DNA of 64,000 nt. It comes from Pseudoalteromonas sp. XMcav2-N. Its GTDB lineage: Bacteria; Pseudomonadota; Gammaproteobacteria; Enterobacterales; Alteromonadaceae. The notes under the pieces are model-generated. The model was not told the origin of the DNA. It was given only the letters and a program-made list of their open reading frames with translations, and searched no databases. Position numbers and translations under genes: made by a program. Positions 30,196 through 40,164 of the stretch are shown one piece after another. How positions within the stretch are numbered: the stretch's first letter is position 1; every line of letters begins with the position of its first letter. The stretch covers positions 1 to 64,000 of the forward strand of contig NZ_JAMXSF010000022.1 of the NCBI RefSeq assembly GCF_024124545.1, in the 5' to 3' direction.

Positions 30196-33100
30196 TCAGC
30201 AGGTTTTGGCCTCATCGACCCAGCGTTGTAACATTTTACTCAGCGCATTGAAATTGATGGGCTTGCTAAGATAGGCGTCCATTCCGGCAGCCAGGCACTT
30301 TTCTTCATCACCTTCCATGGCATTCGCTGTCAGGGCAATGATAGGTGTGTGCTGATGTTGCTCGCCCGCAATGCCCGTACGGATCTCTTTGGTGGCTGTG
30401 TAGCCATCCATCTCTGGCATTTGGCAATCCATGAGAATGATAGCATAAGGCTCCTCTCGCACGTTGAGATGGCCAATCGCCGCGAGACCATTGTGAGCAC
30501 AGGTAACATGGGCGCCCAGCTTTTCGAGCAGGGTGGTTGCAACGGTTTGGTTAATCTTGTTGTCTTCTACAAGCAGAATATCGACATCCAGGCAGACGTC
30601 TTCGGCGATTTTGGCGGCAATGGGTTCTTTGCGTTTCACTAAAGATAGAGCATTGGCTGGGGTCAGCGGTGCCAGTAGAAGGTTATTGGATGAAAACTGA
30701 GGCCAGGCTTCAGTTTCCTGTATCGTGTGGCACAGCAGGGCATAGTTGAGATGCTTGACTTTAATCAGTTTTATCAGGCTTTGTATGTCTGAGTCCGACG
30801 AGTTGCTGAGCACTTGTGTGGCAATGATCAGAGCGGGTTTATGTGACTCCTTGGTGTCGTAGAATTCTAGCATTTGCGCCACGTTCTCAAAGTGCTCGGT
30901 TGGGATATGCCAGGCATCCAGCATATGCCGTGCAGCCAGATCGGAAGGTGAGTGGGCATCGATAACATACAGGCTGTCATTATTGGCGTCGAGCGCCCGG
31001 ATTGGTTGTGGATCACTGAGCTCAATATAAAACGTAAAGGTGCTGCCAATACTGGGTTTGCTGTACGCGTTGAGGGCGCCGCCCATAAGTTCGCATAACT
31101 GTCTGGCTATGGTGAGCCCCAGCCCCGTGCCGCCGAACTTACGCGTAGTCGAGGGATCGGCCTGTGTAAAAGAATCAAAAATTTTACTCAGCTGTTGCTT
31201 GCTAATCCCTATGCCCGTGTCTTCGACACTGCACCATAAGCGTGACTGGTCACTGGTGCGCTCGGTATAGCATGTCAGGGTCACCTTACCACCTTCGGTA
31301 AACTTGACGGCATTACTAAGCAGGTTGTTGAGCACTTGTTTGAGCCTGTGCGGATCTGTCTTCGCGTACTGATATTGCATATTACGACTATCGATAAAGA
31401 GTTCAGTTTGCTGATCATTGGCTCGTGGTGCAAAGGCTGCAAAACAGTCACTGATAATCTGGATCAGGTCACACTCAATCTGCTCAATATTCAGTTTTCC
31501 GGCTTCAATCTTAGAGAAATCCAGGATGTCGTTGATGATAGTGAGCAGTGACTCCGCCGAGCTTTGAGCAAGCGACAGATTACGCTGTTGCGTGTCTGTG
31601 AGTTGCGAGTTACCGAGTATCTCCAGCATACCAATAATGCCGTTCATCGGGGTGCGGATTTCGTGGCTCATACTGGCCAGAAAGTCGGCTTTAATTTTGG
31701 CGGATTGTTCAGCCAGCTCTTTTTCTATAATCGCTTTACGTTTAGCCTGCTGCTGTTGTTGCCCGCTGAATAAACTGGCCAGCATTGCGGCAATGGCATG
31801 CACAAAGCGCCTGTCACTGTCCGTCCAGTCCGGATACGGATCACCGTATTCAGTACAGAGTATCCCGCAGACGGCGCCGCGATGCAGAATGGGCGTGATA
31901 AGCATCGCTTCGACTTCAAAGGGGTCAAGGTACTGATCGGCCAGAGGCCGGGTGATCGGGTGCTTGGTTGCTGTACTGGCCTCTATAATTTGCTTACTGA
32001 GTACCGCTGAAAACAGGCCCGGCAAGGTCGCCTTGCGCCAGGGCGGGAAGTGCAGCAAGCTGTCTCGACGGGTATTGCTGAAACAGGTTGGATAAAGCAG
32101 TGTATGATCGTCACTGAGTAGCCAGATACTGGCACGAGATGCGCGAGCGGCCTGACAAACCGCGTCAGTACATAATTCCTGGGCGCGATCTGTGTGATTG
32201 TTGAGGATGGCCTCATGAGTACTGAGTTGAGCCAGTAACTCATTATTTCTGGCCACTTTTTCATGCTCTATCGCCATTAGCTTACGATCATTGATGTTTT
32301 GCACTGAACCAAACACCTGTGAGGTCCAGCCATTGTGCTGTTTTGCCTGAGCTTTTATGAGCACCCAACATTCTTGCCCTTTGTGTGGCAGGACGATGAA
32401 TTCATCTTCAAAGGGTTTGCCATATTTGATCGCCTGAGTCATATGATCCTGAAACTTCTTGCGATGGGGCCCCTCTTTGAAAAACTCAGTACTACTCATC
32501 CAGGTGGGTTGATAGTGTGATGGTACGGCAAAGATTTGGCGTGTTACATCCGACAGCGTGATGTGATGAGACGCCAAGTCAACCGACCAGGCCCCCACTT
32601 TTGCCAGCGAGCCCATATTGGTTAGCGCATTGGTTTTATTTTTCAGCTCAGAAAGCAAGCGCGTGTAAAAAGAAAATGCACAGAAGAAGAATATCACTAT
32701 GGTCAGCAGCGCCAGTCGAAAAGGCCATAATGCGGCTGATGAGGCCTTCCATCCATAGCGCGGAGCTGCGTACATCACCCAGCTACCCGATGGGACATGA
32801 ATGGTGAATGCCAGTGGGTTATGCTCCTGAATAGTAGGCGAACCATAGAAGTACTCACCGCTGTCGCCCAGGCCATTTCGGCCCTGAATCGCTATCAGGT
32901 AATCGCCTTCGAGCTTATTCAGTGACACTTGTTCATACAGTTTGGGCATATCAATCACGACCGAGAGGAGTCCCCAAAAATTGTCTTTATCAACATACAC
33001 GGGGATCCGTGCGATCAACGCCATGCCGCCCTGAATGAGCTCTAGCGGACCTGCCAGGACGATATTGCGAGTGTCTCTGGCTTTAATGGCGTCTTTCTTT

Positions 33101-33510
33101 TGCTGTGGGTGAGTAAGGTAATTGAGCCCAATCGCTTTTTCATTTCCTTCGAGGGGGTACACCAATTGTAATACCATATCGGGCGCGGCGCCCACGTTAC
33201 GTAACACTTTACTGGTTGCGAACAAAGGGGCGGCAAATCGCTCAAACTGTGTCTGATCCAGGTTTGGCTGAGGCGCAAGGGCAATGGCGAGTCCCCGAAC
33301 TAATTGAATATTCGCGGCCAATGTGCCTTCTATCTGAGTGCGATAAACGTTGAGCTCTTCGTAAGTGCGGTTTTTCTCAACTTCAATCAGGCGGCGTTCG
33401 TTGATGCTATCGATATACCAGCCTGCTGCCAGGATCACCAATAGGAGTGCACCCACTATAAAGCGGGTTAAAAAGGCTTTCCTTGACGACAGCACGTGTT
33501 TGGTCTGCAT
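30196..33510 (-). CDS. Hybrid sensor histidine kinase (CHASE-PAS-GAF-HisKA-HATPase-REC)
   Basis: A 1104-aa membrane kinase. A first membrane helix (RFIVGALLLVILAAGWYI) leads into a periplasmic CHASE-type sensor, with a second helix near residues 265-290 (LALLTIVIFFFCAFSFY). A PAS domain follows (about 300-410), then a GAF domain (about 440-590, HRGAVCGILCTEYG). HisKA comes next with phospho-acceptor His616 (MSHEIRTPMNG). The HATPase contains KVLNNLLSNAVKFTEGG-like and GTGLGLTIARQL motifs. The C-terminal receiver (VEDNKINQTVATTLLE) has Asp1028 (LMDCQMPEMDG). No response-regulator gene is adjacent, so the output is unknown. Monocistronic. Confidence 0.9.
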   Translation of the reverse strand: MQTKHVLSSRKAFLTRFIVGALLLVILAAGWYIDSINERRLIEVEKNRTYEELNVYRTQIEGTLAANIQLVRGLAIALAPQPNLDQTQFERFAAPLFATSKVLRNVGAAPDMVLQLVYPLEGNEKAIGLNYLTHPQQKKDAIKARDTRNIVLAGPLELIQGGMALIARIPVYVDKDNFWGLLSVVIDMPKLYEQVSLNKLEGDYLIAIQGRNGLGDSGEYFYGSPTIQEHNPLAFTIHVPSGSWVMYAAPRYGWKASSAALWPFRLALLTIVIFFFCAFSFYTRLLSELKNKTNALTNMGSLAKVGAWSVDLASHHITLSDVTRQIFAVPSHYQPTWMSSTEFFKEGPHRKKFQDHMTQAIKYGKPFEDEFIVLPHKGQECWVLIKAQAKQHNGWTSQVFGSVQNINDRKLMAIEHEKVARNNELLAQLSTHEAILNNHTDRAQELCTDAVCQAARASRASIWLLSDDHTLLYPTCFSNTRRDSLLHFPPWRKATLPGLFSAVLSKQIIEASTATKHPITRPLADQYLDPFEVEAMLITPILHRGAVCGILCTEYGDPYPDWTDSDRRFVHAIAAMLASLFSGQQQQQAKRKAIIEKELAEQSAKIKADFLASMSHEIRTPMNGIIGMLEILGNSQLTDTQQRNLSLAQSSAESLLTIINDILDFSKIEAGKLNIEQIECDLIQIISDCFAAFAPRANDQQTELFIDSRNMQYQYAKTDPHRLKQVLNNLLSNAVKFTEGGKVTLTCYTERTSDQSRLWCSVEDTGIGISKQQLSKIFDSFTQADPSTTRKFGGTGLGLTIARQLCELMGGALNAYSKPSIGSTFTFYIELSDPQPIRALDANNDSLYVIDAHSPSDLAARHMLDAWHIPTEHFENVAQMLEFYDTKESHKPALIIATQVLSNSSDSDIQSLIKLIKVKHLNYALLCHTIQETEAWPQFSSNNLLLAPLTPANALSLVKRKEPIAAKIAEDVCLDVDILLVEDNKINQTVATTLLEKLGAHVTCAHNGLAAIGHLNVREEPYAIILMDCQMPEMDGYTATKEIRTGIAGEQHQHTPIIALTANAMEGDEEKCLAAGMDAYLSKPINFNALSKMLQRWVDEAKTC

Positions 33511-33795
33511 GTAAACGTGAAAAAATATCCTTGAATCATTTAACTATAGTTGTCTGTATGAAAACTCGCCAAGACCCAGGGTAATTTATGCCTGAAAAAT
33601 GCTGCCATCAACGATAGCAGTTGTATAGGGACTCAGGACAAGAATCAAAGCGTGTGTTGTGGCTGCTCTTTTTACCGGAAGCAAAGGCGTTTCTGAGTGG
33701 GAAGTCACAGATCTGTCATGCAATACGATAATGCAATACAGGGTAATTAGCGCTAAGCTGGCTAGGTCATTAATCACTCATAATAAGGAGAGAGT

Positions 33796-36087
33796 ATGCT
33801 GACTTGGTTAAGGCGTACAGTGGCAACTTTTGTGTTGCTGGCACTGGCTGCCAGTGCAGTCGTGTACGGGATCTTATCACTGAGCTTGCCTGCACTCGAT
33901 GGGCAGGGTCAGTCAACGGCGATAAGCGCACCGCTGACGTTGGAGCGAGATGCGCTGGGCCAGAGCGTGATCACTGCGCAGAATCGTGATGATGCCGCGT
34001 ATGCACTGGGCTTTGCACATGGTCAGGATCGCTTTTTTCAGATGGATCTGTTGCGTCGCAATGCCGCTGGAGAACTGAGCGAGTTATTTGGCGAGGCTGC
34101 CATTGAGCTTGACAAGCGTTTGCGGTTTCACCAGTTTCGAGCTCTAAGCCAGACTATTTTTCAGCAACTGCCAAAGTCAGATCAAACTTTGCTTGCGCGG
34201 TATACGCAGGGCGTGAATGAAGGACAAGCACAAAGTGGTATGAAAGGGTTTGAGTATCTCCTGTTAGGTGCAGACGCCAGACCCTGGCAGGCAGAAGACA
34301 GCTTGTTGGTCATCTTTAGTATGTACCTGGATTTACAAGAAAGTACTTTAAAAAGAGATGAGTCACTCATTTTAGTCAAGTCTTTGCTTGGCAAAGAAAT
34401 GATAGATTTTATCATTCAGCCTAGCAACTATCAGGCTGCGCTGGATGGAAGTGAAGTCCATCAAAGTGATGTGGTTATCCCAAAAATAAGCGACATAGCT
34501 CACTTTGATGTGTGGCGTAAGATTGCAGAGCCACCGCTTTATGGGAGCAATAACTGGGCTGTGACTGGAAGGCACACTTATACAGGCTCAGCAATGCTAT
34601 CAGACGATATGCACTTAGGTCTGAATGCGCCGGCTATCTGGTATCGGGCACAACTCAATTACAACACCGCTGCTGGCAACCCCGTGCAGGTATCTGGTGT
34701 CACTTTGCCTGGTGCACCTGCTATTGTTGTGGGCAGCAATAACCATATTGCCTGGGGATTCACCAATGGTTATCTGGATACCGCAGACTGGATCAAACTT
34801 GACCCGCACAGTGATAAAACCTGGCAGGTCACAGAAGAGTTGCGCTTGCCCGGTGGGAAGAATCAGGAATTTACCCTGACGCTAAGCGACTACGGACCTG
34901 TTAAACAGATCCAGGGCGAAGCCTATGCGCTGAGCTGGGTGGCACATCGGGATTACGCGGTCAATCTTGGCCTCACAGGGCTGGAACAGGCCATGTCCGT
35001 TGATGATGCATTACTGCAGGCTGAGCATATCGCTATTCCGGTTCAGAATATGGTGGTTGTCGATGCAAACGGAAATGCGGCATGGCGGCCAACCGGTGCA
35101 GTGCCGGCCCGACAGTCTCCCAGTGATTTGGCCGTTGCCAGTCAGGATTACAGTGCTCTGTGGCAACGTAATGAAGTACACCGACCGGTCGTGAAAAATC
35201 CAGCGGATGGTAAGATCTGGACTGCTAATTCCCGGGTTGTATCGGCGCAACAACACCAGCGATTTGGTGATGGGGGTTACGCACTGGGGGCTCGAGCTCA
35301 GCAGATCCGCGACCGGCTGATGGCACAATCCCTGTTTAATGAAGCCGATTTCATGCGCCTGCAACTCGATAATGAGGCTCGCTTTCTGATGCCCTGGCAT
35401 CAGCTGTTAAGCGAGTTACTTGAAAGCCGTAAAGCGCACTATTCACGTGACCTTGCTTATTTAGCTGACTGGCAGGCATGTGCCTGTCCGGAATCGGTCG
35501 GTTATACACTGGTCAGGCGATTTCGAGACCAGACTATCGACGTGCTGTTTGCCCCGGTAGAAAATACTCTGCAACAAGCTGATGGCAGCTTGTCGCCTCT
35601 CAAACGCTATCTGGAACCTGCAGTGTGGCAGCTCATTCGTCAGCAACCCTCACAGTGGTTGCAAAAGTACAGTGACTGGGACACGTTGTTACTCGCGGCT
35701 TATGAGGCGGCCAAAGAGCAGTTGCGCGAGTCTGAAGGGCGTGACATGGCTGCATGGCAGTGGGGGCGAGTAAATCAGCTTGAAGTTAAACATCCATTTA
35801 GCCGACAGATCCCACTGCTCAGCGGTTTGCTCGATATGCCTGTAGTGGCTGGATTTGGTGACGCCTACATGCCGGCGGTTCAAAAACCGGCATTTGGCGC
35901 TTCCCAGCGCTTTATTGCCCAGCCCGGACATCTCGACAAAGCGATCATGAGTGTTGCTGGTGGACAAAGTGGTCATCCGTTATCACCGTTTTATCGGGCT
36001 GGGTTCAGTGGCTATGCACAAGGTGAAGCGGTGCCCTTGTTACCGGGTAAAATCAGCCATCGTATCACCTTTACTCCCATGAACTAA
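33796..36087 (+). CDS. Penicillin acylase family Ntn-hydrolase, possible AHL acylase
   Basis: A 763-aa protein with an N-terminal signal or anchor (VATFVLLALAASAVVYGIL). Alpha-chain motifs YALGFAHGQDRFFQMDLLRR and GELSELFG are present. The beta chain would begin at Ser251 in GSNNWAVTGRHT, the nucleophile exposed by autoproteolysis. GNNHIAWG-type (SNNHIAWGFTNGYLD) and NRVVSAQ-like segments follow. The family hydrolyses amide bonds of beta-lactams, acyl-homoserine lactones or polyamine conjugates; which one cannot be told. AAGGAGAG precedes ATG 33796. Its stop overlaps that of the convergent cyclase gene by 4 bases. Confidence 0.87.
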   Translation: MLTWLRRTVATFVLLALAASAVVYGILSLSLPALDGQGQSTAISAPLTLERDALGQSVITAQNRDDAAYALGFAHGQDRFFQMDLLRRNAAGELSELFGEAAIELDKRLRFHQFRALSQTIFQQLPKSDQTLLARYTQGVNEGQAQSGMKGFEYLLLGADARPWQAEDSLLVIFSMYLDLQESTLKRDESLILVKSLLGKEMIDFIIQPSNYQAALDGSEVHQSDVVIPKISDIAHFDVWRKIAEPPLYGSNNWAVTGRHTYTGSAMLSDDMHLGLNAPAIWYRAQLNYNTAAGNPVQVSGVTLPGAPAIVVGSNNHIAWGFTNGYLDTADWIKLDPHSDKTWQVTEELRLPGGKNQEFTLTLSDYGPVKQIQGEAYALSWVAHRDYAVNLGLTGLEQAMSVDDALLQAEHIAIPVQNMVVVDANGNAAWRPTGAVPARQSPSDLAVASQDYSALWQRNEVHRPVVKNPADGKIWTANSRVVSAQQHQRFGDGGYALGARAQQIRDRLMAQSLFNEADFMRLQLDNEARFLMPWHQLLSELLESRKAHYSRDLAYLADWQACACPESVGYTLVRRFRDQTIDVLFAPVENTLQQADGSLSPLKRYLEPAVWQLIRQQPSQWLQKYSDWDTLLLAAYEAAKEQLRESEGRDMAAWQWGRVNQLEVKHPFSRQIPLLSGLLDMPVVAGFGDAYMPAVQKPAFGASQRFIAQPGHLDKAIMSVAGGQSGHPLSPFYRAGFSGYAQGEAVPLLPGKISHRITFTPMN

Positions 36088-37145
36088 CTGGACTGGGCTG
36101 CGGTCACGCGATTGCGGCCCTGTGCCTTACTGGTATATAGCGCGTCATCGGCCAATTGCAATGCCACTGAAAAGGGCAGGGCAGTATGCCACAGAGCCAC
36201 ACCGAAGCTCATGGTTGCGGTGAGCTCATTGCCGTTGAACTTCTGCATTTCAAGAGTTTGGCGCAGTGTTTCCAGGCGATGAACTGCTTGTTCCAGATTG
36301 CAGTCGACCAGTACCAACAGAAACTCTTCTCCGCCCCATCTCACAGCAATATCCTGATCGGTCACGTGTTTGTGCAGAATATCTGACACGGTTTGCAGCA
36401 CTTCGTCACCCATATCATGACCCAGCTGGTCATTGATTTGTTTGAAATGATCCAGGTCGGCCATCACCACACACAGAGACTGGTCATTGTGCGCGCAACT
36501 GGCATGAGCCCTTAAGATCAGTTCCTTTGCATAGCGGCGATTGAATAAATTAGTAAGCGGATCTCTCGCGGCCAGAGTCGCCAGCTGCCGACGCTGAATA
36601 AAGGTGCTTTCGCGTATCTGCCCAATGACGTAAATCATGGGCAGGCCGCAGATAAACACATTGATAAAGTGGATGGGCCGGGCGTAGTCGCGAAATGCAA
36701 AGGTGGTGTTGACTGTGTCATAAAGTTCAAACAGGACGGCAAACAACACAATTAAGCTTAAAGACAAAGAGATGGCGAGTCGCAGCTTTAATTGCAGATC
36801 CAGAAGTAACATGCAGGCAATGGTCCACAGGTAATACTGAAAACCATAATCCATACCGAGCGTGGCGCAGACCAGCACGGAATGGACGGTCACTTCAATA
36901 CAAAAGACCCTGAGGGCCAGGTGGCTGTGCCCCCGGTTGAGCAGATAAATACCTGTTGCCCAGGCGGTAACACTGGCGATATTGGCGATGGCCAGAATAT
37001 AAACATGGCTGTACCAGAAGGCAAAAATAAACAGCAGGTGCAAGCATAAACAGTAGTAAGCGACCTGCTTAAACAGTTTCACTTTGACCAGTTCAACCTC
37101 ATCAGGCTGACTATAAAAATGTTGTGCAATCGGCACGTAAGGCAC
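36084..37145 (-). CDS. Diguanylate cyclase (GGDEF), membrane bound
   Basis: A 353-aa protein with about six N-terminal membrane segments (for example LHLLFIFAFWYSHVYILAI and LAISLSLSLIVLFAVLF) and a C-terminal GGDEF domain. The active loop reads VRWGGEEFLLVLVD, so cyclase activity is likely. The I-site position five residues upstream is TDQD instead of RxxD, so product inhibition is probably lost. It makes cyclic-di-GMP. The membrane part is a sensor of unknown ligand. Convergent to the acylase gene. Confidence 0.88.
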   Translation of the reverse strand: MPYVPIAQHFYSQPDEVELVKVKLFKQVAYYCLCLHLLFIFAFWYSHVYILAIANIASVTAWATGIYLLNRGHSHLALRVFCIEVTVHSVLVCATLGMDYGFQYYLWTIACMLLLDLQLKLRLAISLSLSLIVLFAVLFELYDTVNTTFAFRDYARPIHFINVFICGLPMIYVIGQIRESTFIQRRQLATLAARDPLTNLFNRRYAKELILRAHASCAHNDQSLCVVMADLDHFKQINDQLGHDMGDEVLQTVSDILHKHVTDQDIAVRWGGEEFLLVLVDCNLEQAVHRLETLRQTLEMQKFNGNELTATMSFGVALWHTALPFSVALQLADDALYTSKAQGRNRVTAAQSS

Positions 37146-37224
37146 TCAGTCTTGATTGTTGCGATATCTTCAGTATAGAAAGTGCCGGCTATTTTTCCCT
37201 GAAAATTTACTTTGAACCAGAAAC

Positions 37225-38097
37225 CTAGCCCATCATTACCAAAATGGCAGCCAATGCGATAAGCAACAGCCCCAGAGTATCACGCCTGGCAACGGGGGTT
37301 TTTAACCACCAAAACGCGATGGCCAGAGTGAAGAAGACCTCAATCTGGCCGAGTGTTTTGACATAGGCCACATGTTGCAGGCTCATGGCACTAAACCAGC
37401 CAATAGATCCGATGCAGCTGGTGAGACTGATGGCACTGGTGAGCCGGCGCTGCTGCCACAGTGTGTGCCAGGAGTTTTGCTCCGCATAACTCAGATAGAT
37501 GGCCAACAACAGGGTTTGACAGGAGAGTACCAGTAACAGCACCCAGGCAGCACTATGTGGAAAGGGCAGCCCCGTGGTGAGGCTGGCCTCCCTGACCCAC
37601 AAAGAAGTTAGTGCAAATGCGCCTCCGCAGGCGAGTCCGAGCAGTGCGGTGGCGGGGGCAAAGTGGCGTAATGTCACGCCGCTAAGCAACAGGACTGCTA
37701 CACCACCGAGCAGGACACCCAACCAGCCCAATGGACTGAGATGTGAGCCGAAAAAAGCCATCCCCAGCACTGCCGCAAGCAGGGCTTCGCTCTTAGCCAG
37801 GCCCACACCGACGGCATAGTTGTTCCGCTTGAACAGCATCACCATCAATCCGGTGGCGATAATTTGCATGATGCTGGCACCCAGTATATAGCTGATTAAT
37901 GGCCCCGTTATGGTCAGCGCCGGTGCTGTCTGCCAGTGATACAGACCGAGCAGGTACAGGGCTGCCAGCGGTGTAGCGAGCAGAAAACGGGCAAGTGTCA
38001 CGCTGGCTACACTGGCATGTTCACTGAGACGACTTTGCAGGGCATTACGCCAGGCCTGACTAAATGCGGCCAGACAGGTAAACGCTATCCACTCCAT
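37225..38097 (-). CDS. EamA/DMT-family transporter
   Basis: A ten-helix inner-membrane transporter of 290 aa. I prefer ATG 38097 (MEWIAFTCLAAFSQAWRN) to the GTG ten codons upstream. Two EamA repeats are visible, the first ending GVGLAKSEALLAAVLGM, the second beginning about residue 150 (ALLGLACGGAFALTSLWV). The substrate is unknown. Not clearly in an operon: the nearest genes are 80 bases or more away. Confidence 0.78.
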   Translation of the reverse strand: MEWIAFTCLAAFSQAWRNALQSRLSEHASVASVTLARFLLATPLAALYLLGLYHWQTAPALTITGPLISYILGASIMQIIATGLMVMLFKRNNYAVGVGLAKSEALLAAVLGMAFFGSHLSPLGWLGVLLGGVAVLLLSGVTLRHFAPATALLGLACGGAFALTSLWVREASLTTGLPFPHSAAWVLLLVLSCQTLLLAIYLSYAEQNSWHTLWQQRRLTSAISLTSCIGSIGWFSAMSLQHVAYVKTLGQIEVFFTLAIAFWWLKTPVARRDTLGLLLIALAAILVMMG

Positions 38098-38263
38098 AGG
38101 GTATGAACTCTGATGATATCGGAACACAGAAACTAACCGGGCAAAGTGCGAATTACCAGTGCCTTGAAAAATATTCAGGATAACAGGGAGAAATAGTGGT
38201 GCGACAATATGCCGCAGTGCGTTGCCGTCAGCAGCTCGCTATACTGTGAAGCGATGCTACTTT

Positions 38264-38291
38264 TACCGCCCAGTAAGTTGGTTGGGCGGTA
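38264..38291. terminator. Hairpin beside the rluF stop codon
   Basis: TACCGCCCA (38264-38272) pairs perfectly with TGGGCGGTA (38283-38291). On the minus strand it comes directly after the stop of the RluF-like gene. The T-rich run lies on the plus-strand side. Confidence 0.55.
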
Positions 38292-38990
38292 CTATTTTTT
38301 TTCTTCCAATACCAGCTGAGTGAACGGGATGGGCTGATATTTCCCCGGGGCCAGGGCTTCGGCATCCAATACCAGGTTAGCAATGCGTGTCCGATATAAA
38401 TCGATCACCCGATAACCGCAATGCCGTGCCATTTTTCGGATCTGGCGATTCATTCCCTGCTTTAACACGATAGTAAAGGTATCCTCTGTCAGCGGCTCTA
38501 CCCGGCAAGCTTGCGTCATCACCCCATCGACGGGGACACCTGCACTCATACGGGTGCAAAATTGCGGATCAAATGGCTTGTCGACGACGACACGATATTC
38601 TTTTTCCTGGTGGTGATCGGGGTGGATGAGACGATTGCATAGTTCACCGTCATTAGTGAGCAGTAACAGTCCGCGGCTGTCTTTATCCAGGCGGCCAATG
38701 GGGTAGACTCGCACACCTGGTGGGAGGTGGTGGATCAGGCTGCTGGGATCGTCTGTGCGCAGTTTGCAGTCAATGCCCACAGGCTTGTGGTACAGATACA
38801 ATTGTTTGGGAACCAGGCCGGTGATCTGTAAGCCACTCACGGTAATATGGTCGGTGTCGGTAACATGATCAATGTGATTTGCCGGATTACCGTTCACCCT
38901 GACCTGGGCTGCGTCGATCAGTCGAGAGGCTTGACGACGGGAACAGACGCCACAATGGCTCAGGTATTTGGCTAGGCGCATTGGCTGCAT
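38292..38990 (-). CDS. rluF: RsuA/RluF-family 23S rRNA pseudouridine synthase
   Basis: Isomerises a uridine in 23S rRNA (U2604 in E. coli RluF). A 232-aa protein with an N-terminal S4 RNA-binding domain (MRLAKYLSHCGVCSRRQASR) and the catalytic domain with GRLDKDSRGLLLLTNDGEL, whose Asp is the nucleophile. The EKEYRVVVDKPF, MSAGVPVDGVMT and QGMNRQIRKMARHCGYRV blocks agree with RluF more than RluB/RluE/RsuA. The exact target uridine is inferred. Confidence 0.8.
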   Translation of the reverse strand: MQPMRLAKYLSHCGVCSRRQASRLIDAAQVRVNGNPANHIDHVTDTDHITVSGLQITGLVPKQLYLYHKPVGIDCKLRTDDPSSLIHHLPPGVRVYPIGRLDKDSRGLLLLTNDGELCNRLIHPDHHQEKEYRVVVDKPFDPQFCTRMSAGVPVDGVMTQACRVEPLTEDTFTIVLKQGMNRQIRKMARHCGYRVIDLYRTRIANLVLDAEALAPGKYQPIPFTQLVLEEKK

Positions 38991-39024
38991 AATTGAGATA
39001 GCCTGGGAGCAAAAGCTCAGTATA

Positions 39025-40158
39025 TCAAGGTTGACTGCGAGGACGCAAAATCAGCACAGCATTGCGCTGGTCTATGTCAAAATCAAAATGGCGCAGGAAG
39101 TTCATGCCCAGTAGCCCCGGACCAGCACGCATCTCATTCATGACTGCAAACTGCATGGGGCCTCTGATCTGGTCACCTACCTGCATGTGCTCACTTTGAT
39201 AGAACTCGACATTAGCCAAACCATTAGCCGTTGACACTGTTCTGGTATCTAAATATTCAACTGCCTGATCCAGTGCGGCAAATTGCTGCTGGGTCAGAGA
39301 GGTCACGCTGGCCCCGGTGTCGATCATCAGCTCAATGGTGCTACCTGCCAGTTGAGCTTCAAGCACAAAGTGACTACCCAGACGGCGTAGCGGCACATGT
39401 GTCACCCCCTGTTGCAGTGCCTGTGCCTGATTGTAAAGGGCTTCCACATCCTGGTGGTGGCGCAATGTATCGCTTGCCTGAGCAATCAAAAACAGCGCTT
39501 CGGAGGGCTGCAACAATGCCAGGTGCGCTTCTATCTGGTACGTCAGTAGTGCCAGCATTTGCGGTTTTTCATCGTACCAGGGGGCGGCAAGCAGCAGTAG
39601 TTCATGCCACTTCTGTTGCTGCTTCAGTTCAACCAGGCGTGGTACCAGCAAGTCATCAATCAGAGTTTGCCAGCGAGAGTACGCGGGATTGCTTTGGTAG
39701 GCGACCATCAGTCGTGTAAGTGCTTCATCGGGCTGTTGCAGCGACTGGTAAAGGCGAATTTCAAGGCGCTGTACCACAAGCGCCTGTGGATCAATCCTGA
39801 GGTAACCCTGCACCAAAGCTAACTGGGCAAACAGCTGAGCCTCGCTGCTCTGATCAAGGTGTGCATTGATCCATTGCCACCACTGTTTGGCGTGGCGGGT
39901 TGTTGCCCCGGGATGGGTCTGATATGTCTGTAACAGATAGGCCAGCGCCTGTTCATAATGCCCCTGCTGAAATGCCTGCTGGGCCTGGGTAAGTGAAACG
40001 GGTATTCGGTCTGAGCTGGTGCCCGGAGCGTCGGCGGGCGCAGCCGGTAGCGGGACTTTGGCACTGGGGTGGACCGCTGTTGATGATTGATATAGCTGCC
40101 AGCCCAGATAAGCATTGAGTGCCAAAGAAAGGCCCAGAAGCGCAGAGTTCACCCGCAT
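39025..40158 (-). CDS. TPR protein with C-terminal retropepsin-like aspartyl protease domain
   Basis: A 377-aa protein. An N-terminal membrane anchor (LLGLSLALNAYLGWQLY) is followed by a low-complexity linker, TPR-like helices (about 55-250, for example FQQGHYEQALAYLLQTY), then an aspartyl-protease domain: LMIDTGASVTSL holds the catalytic Asp, and GPGLLGMNFLRHFDFDID closes the fold. It is a clan AA, retroviral-type protease, likely facing the periplasm. Its substrate is unknown. It lies 6 bases downstream of the RmlD-like gene, so the two are cotranscribed. Confidence 0.82.
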   Translation of the reverse strand: MRVNSALLGLSLALNAYLGWQLYQSSTAVHPSAKVPLPAAPADAPGTSSDRIPVSLTQAQQAFQQGHYEQALAYLLQTYQTHPGATTRHAKQWWQWINAHLDQSSEAQLFAQLALVQGYLRIDPQALVVQRLEIRLYQSLQQPDEALTRLMVAYQSNPAYSRWQTLIDDLLVPRLVELKQQQKWHELLLLAAPWYDEKPQMLALLTYQIEAHLALLQPSEALFLIAQASDTLRHHQDVEALYNQAQALQQGVTHVPLRRLGSHFVLEAQLAGSTIELMIDTGASVTSLTQQQFAALDQAVEYLDTRTVSTANGLANVEFYQSEHMQVGDQIRGPMQFAVMNEMRAGPGLLGMNFLRHFDFDIDQRNAVLILRPRSQP

Positions 40159-40164
40159 AATGTA

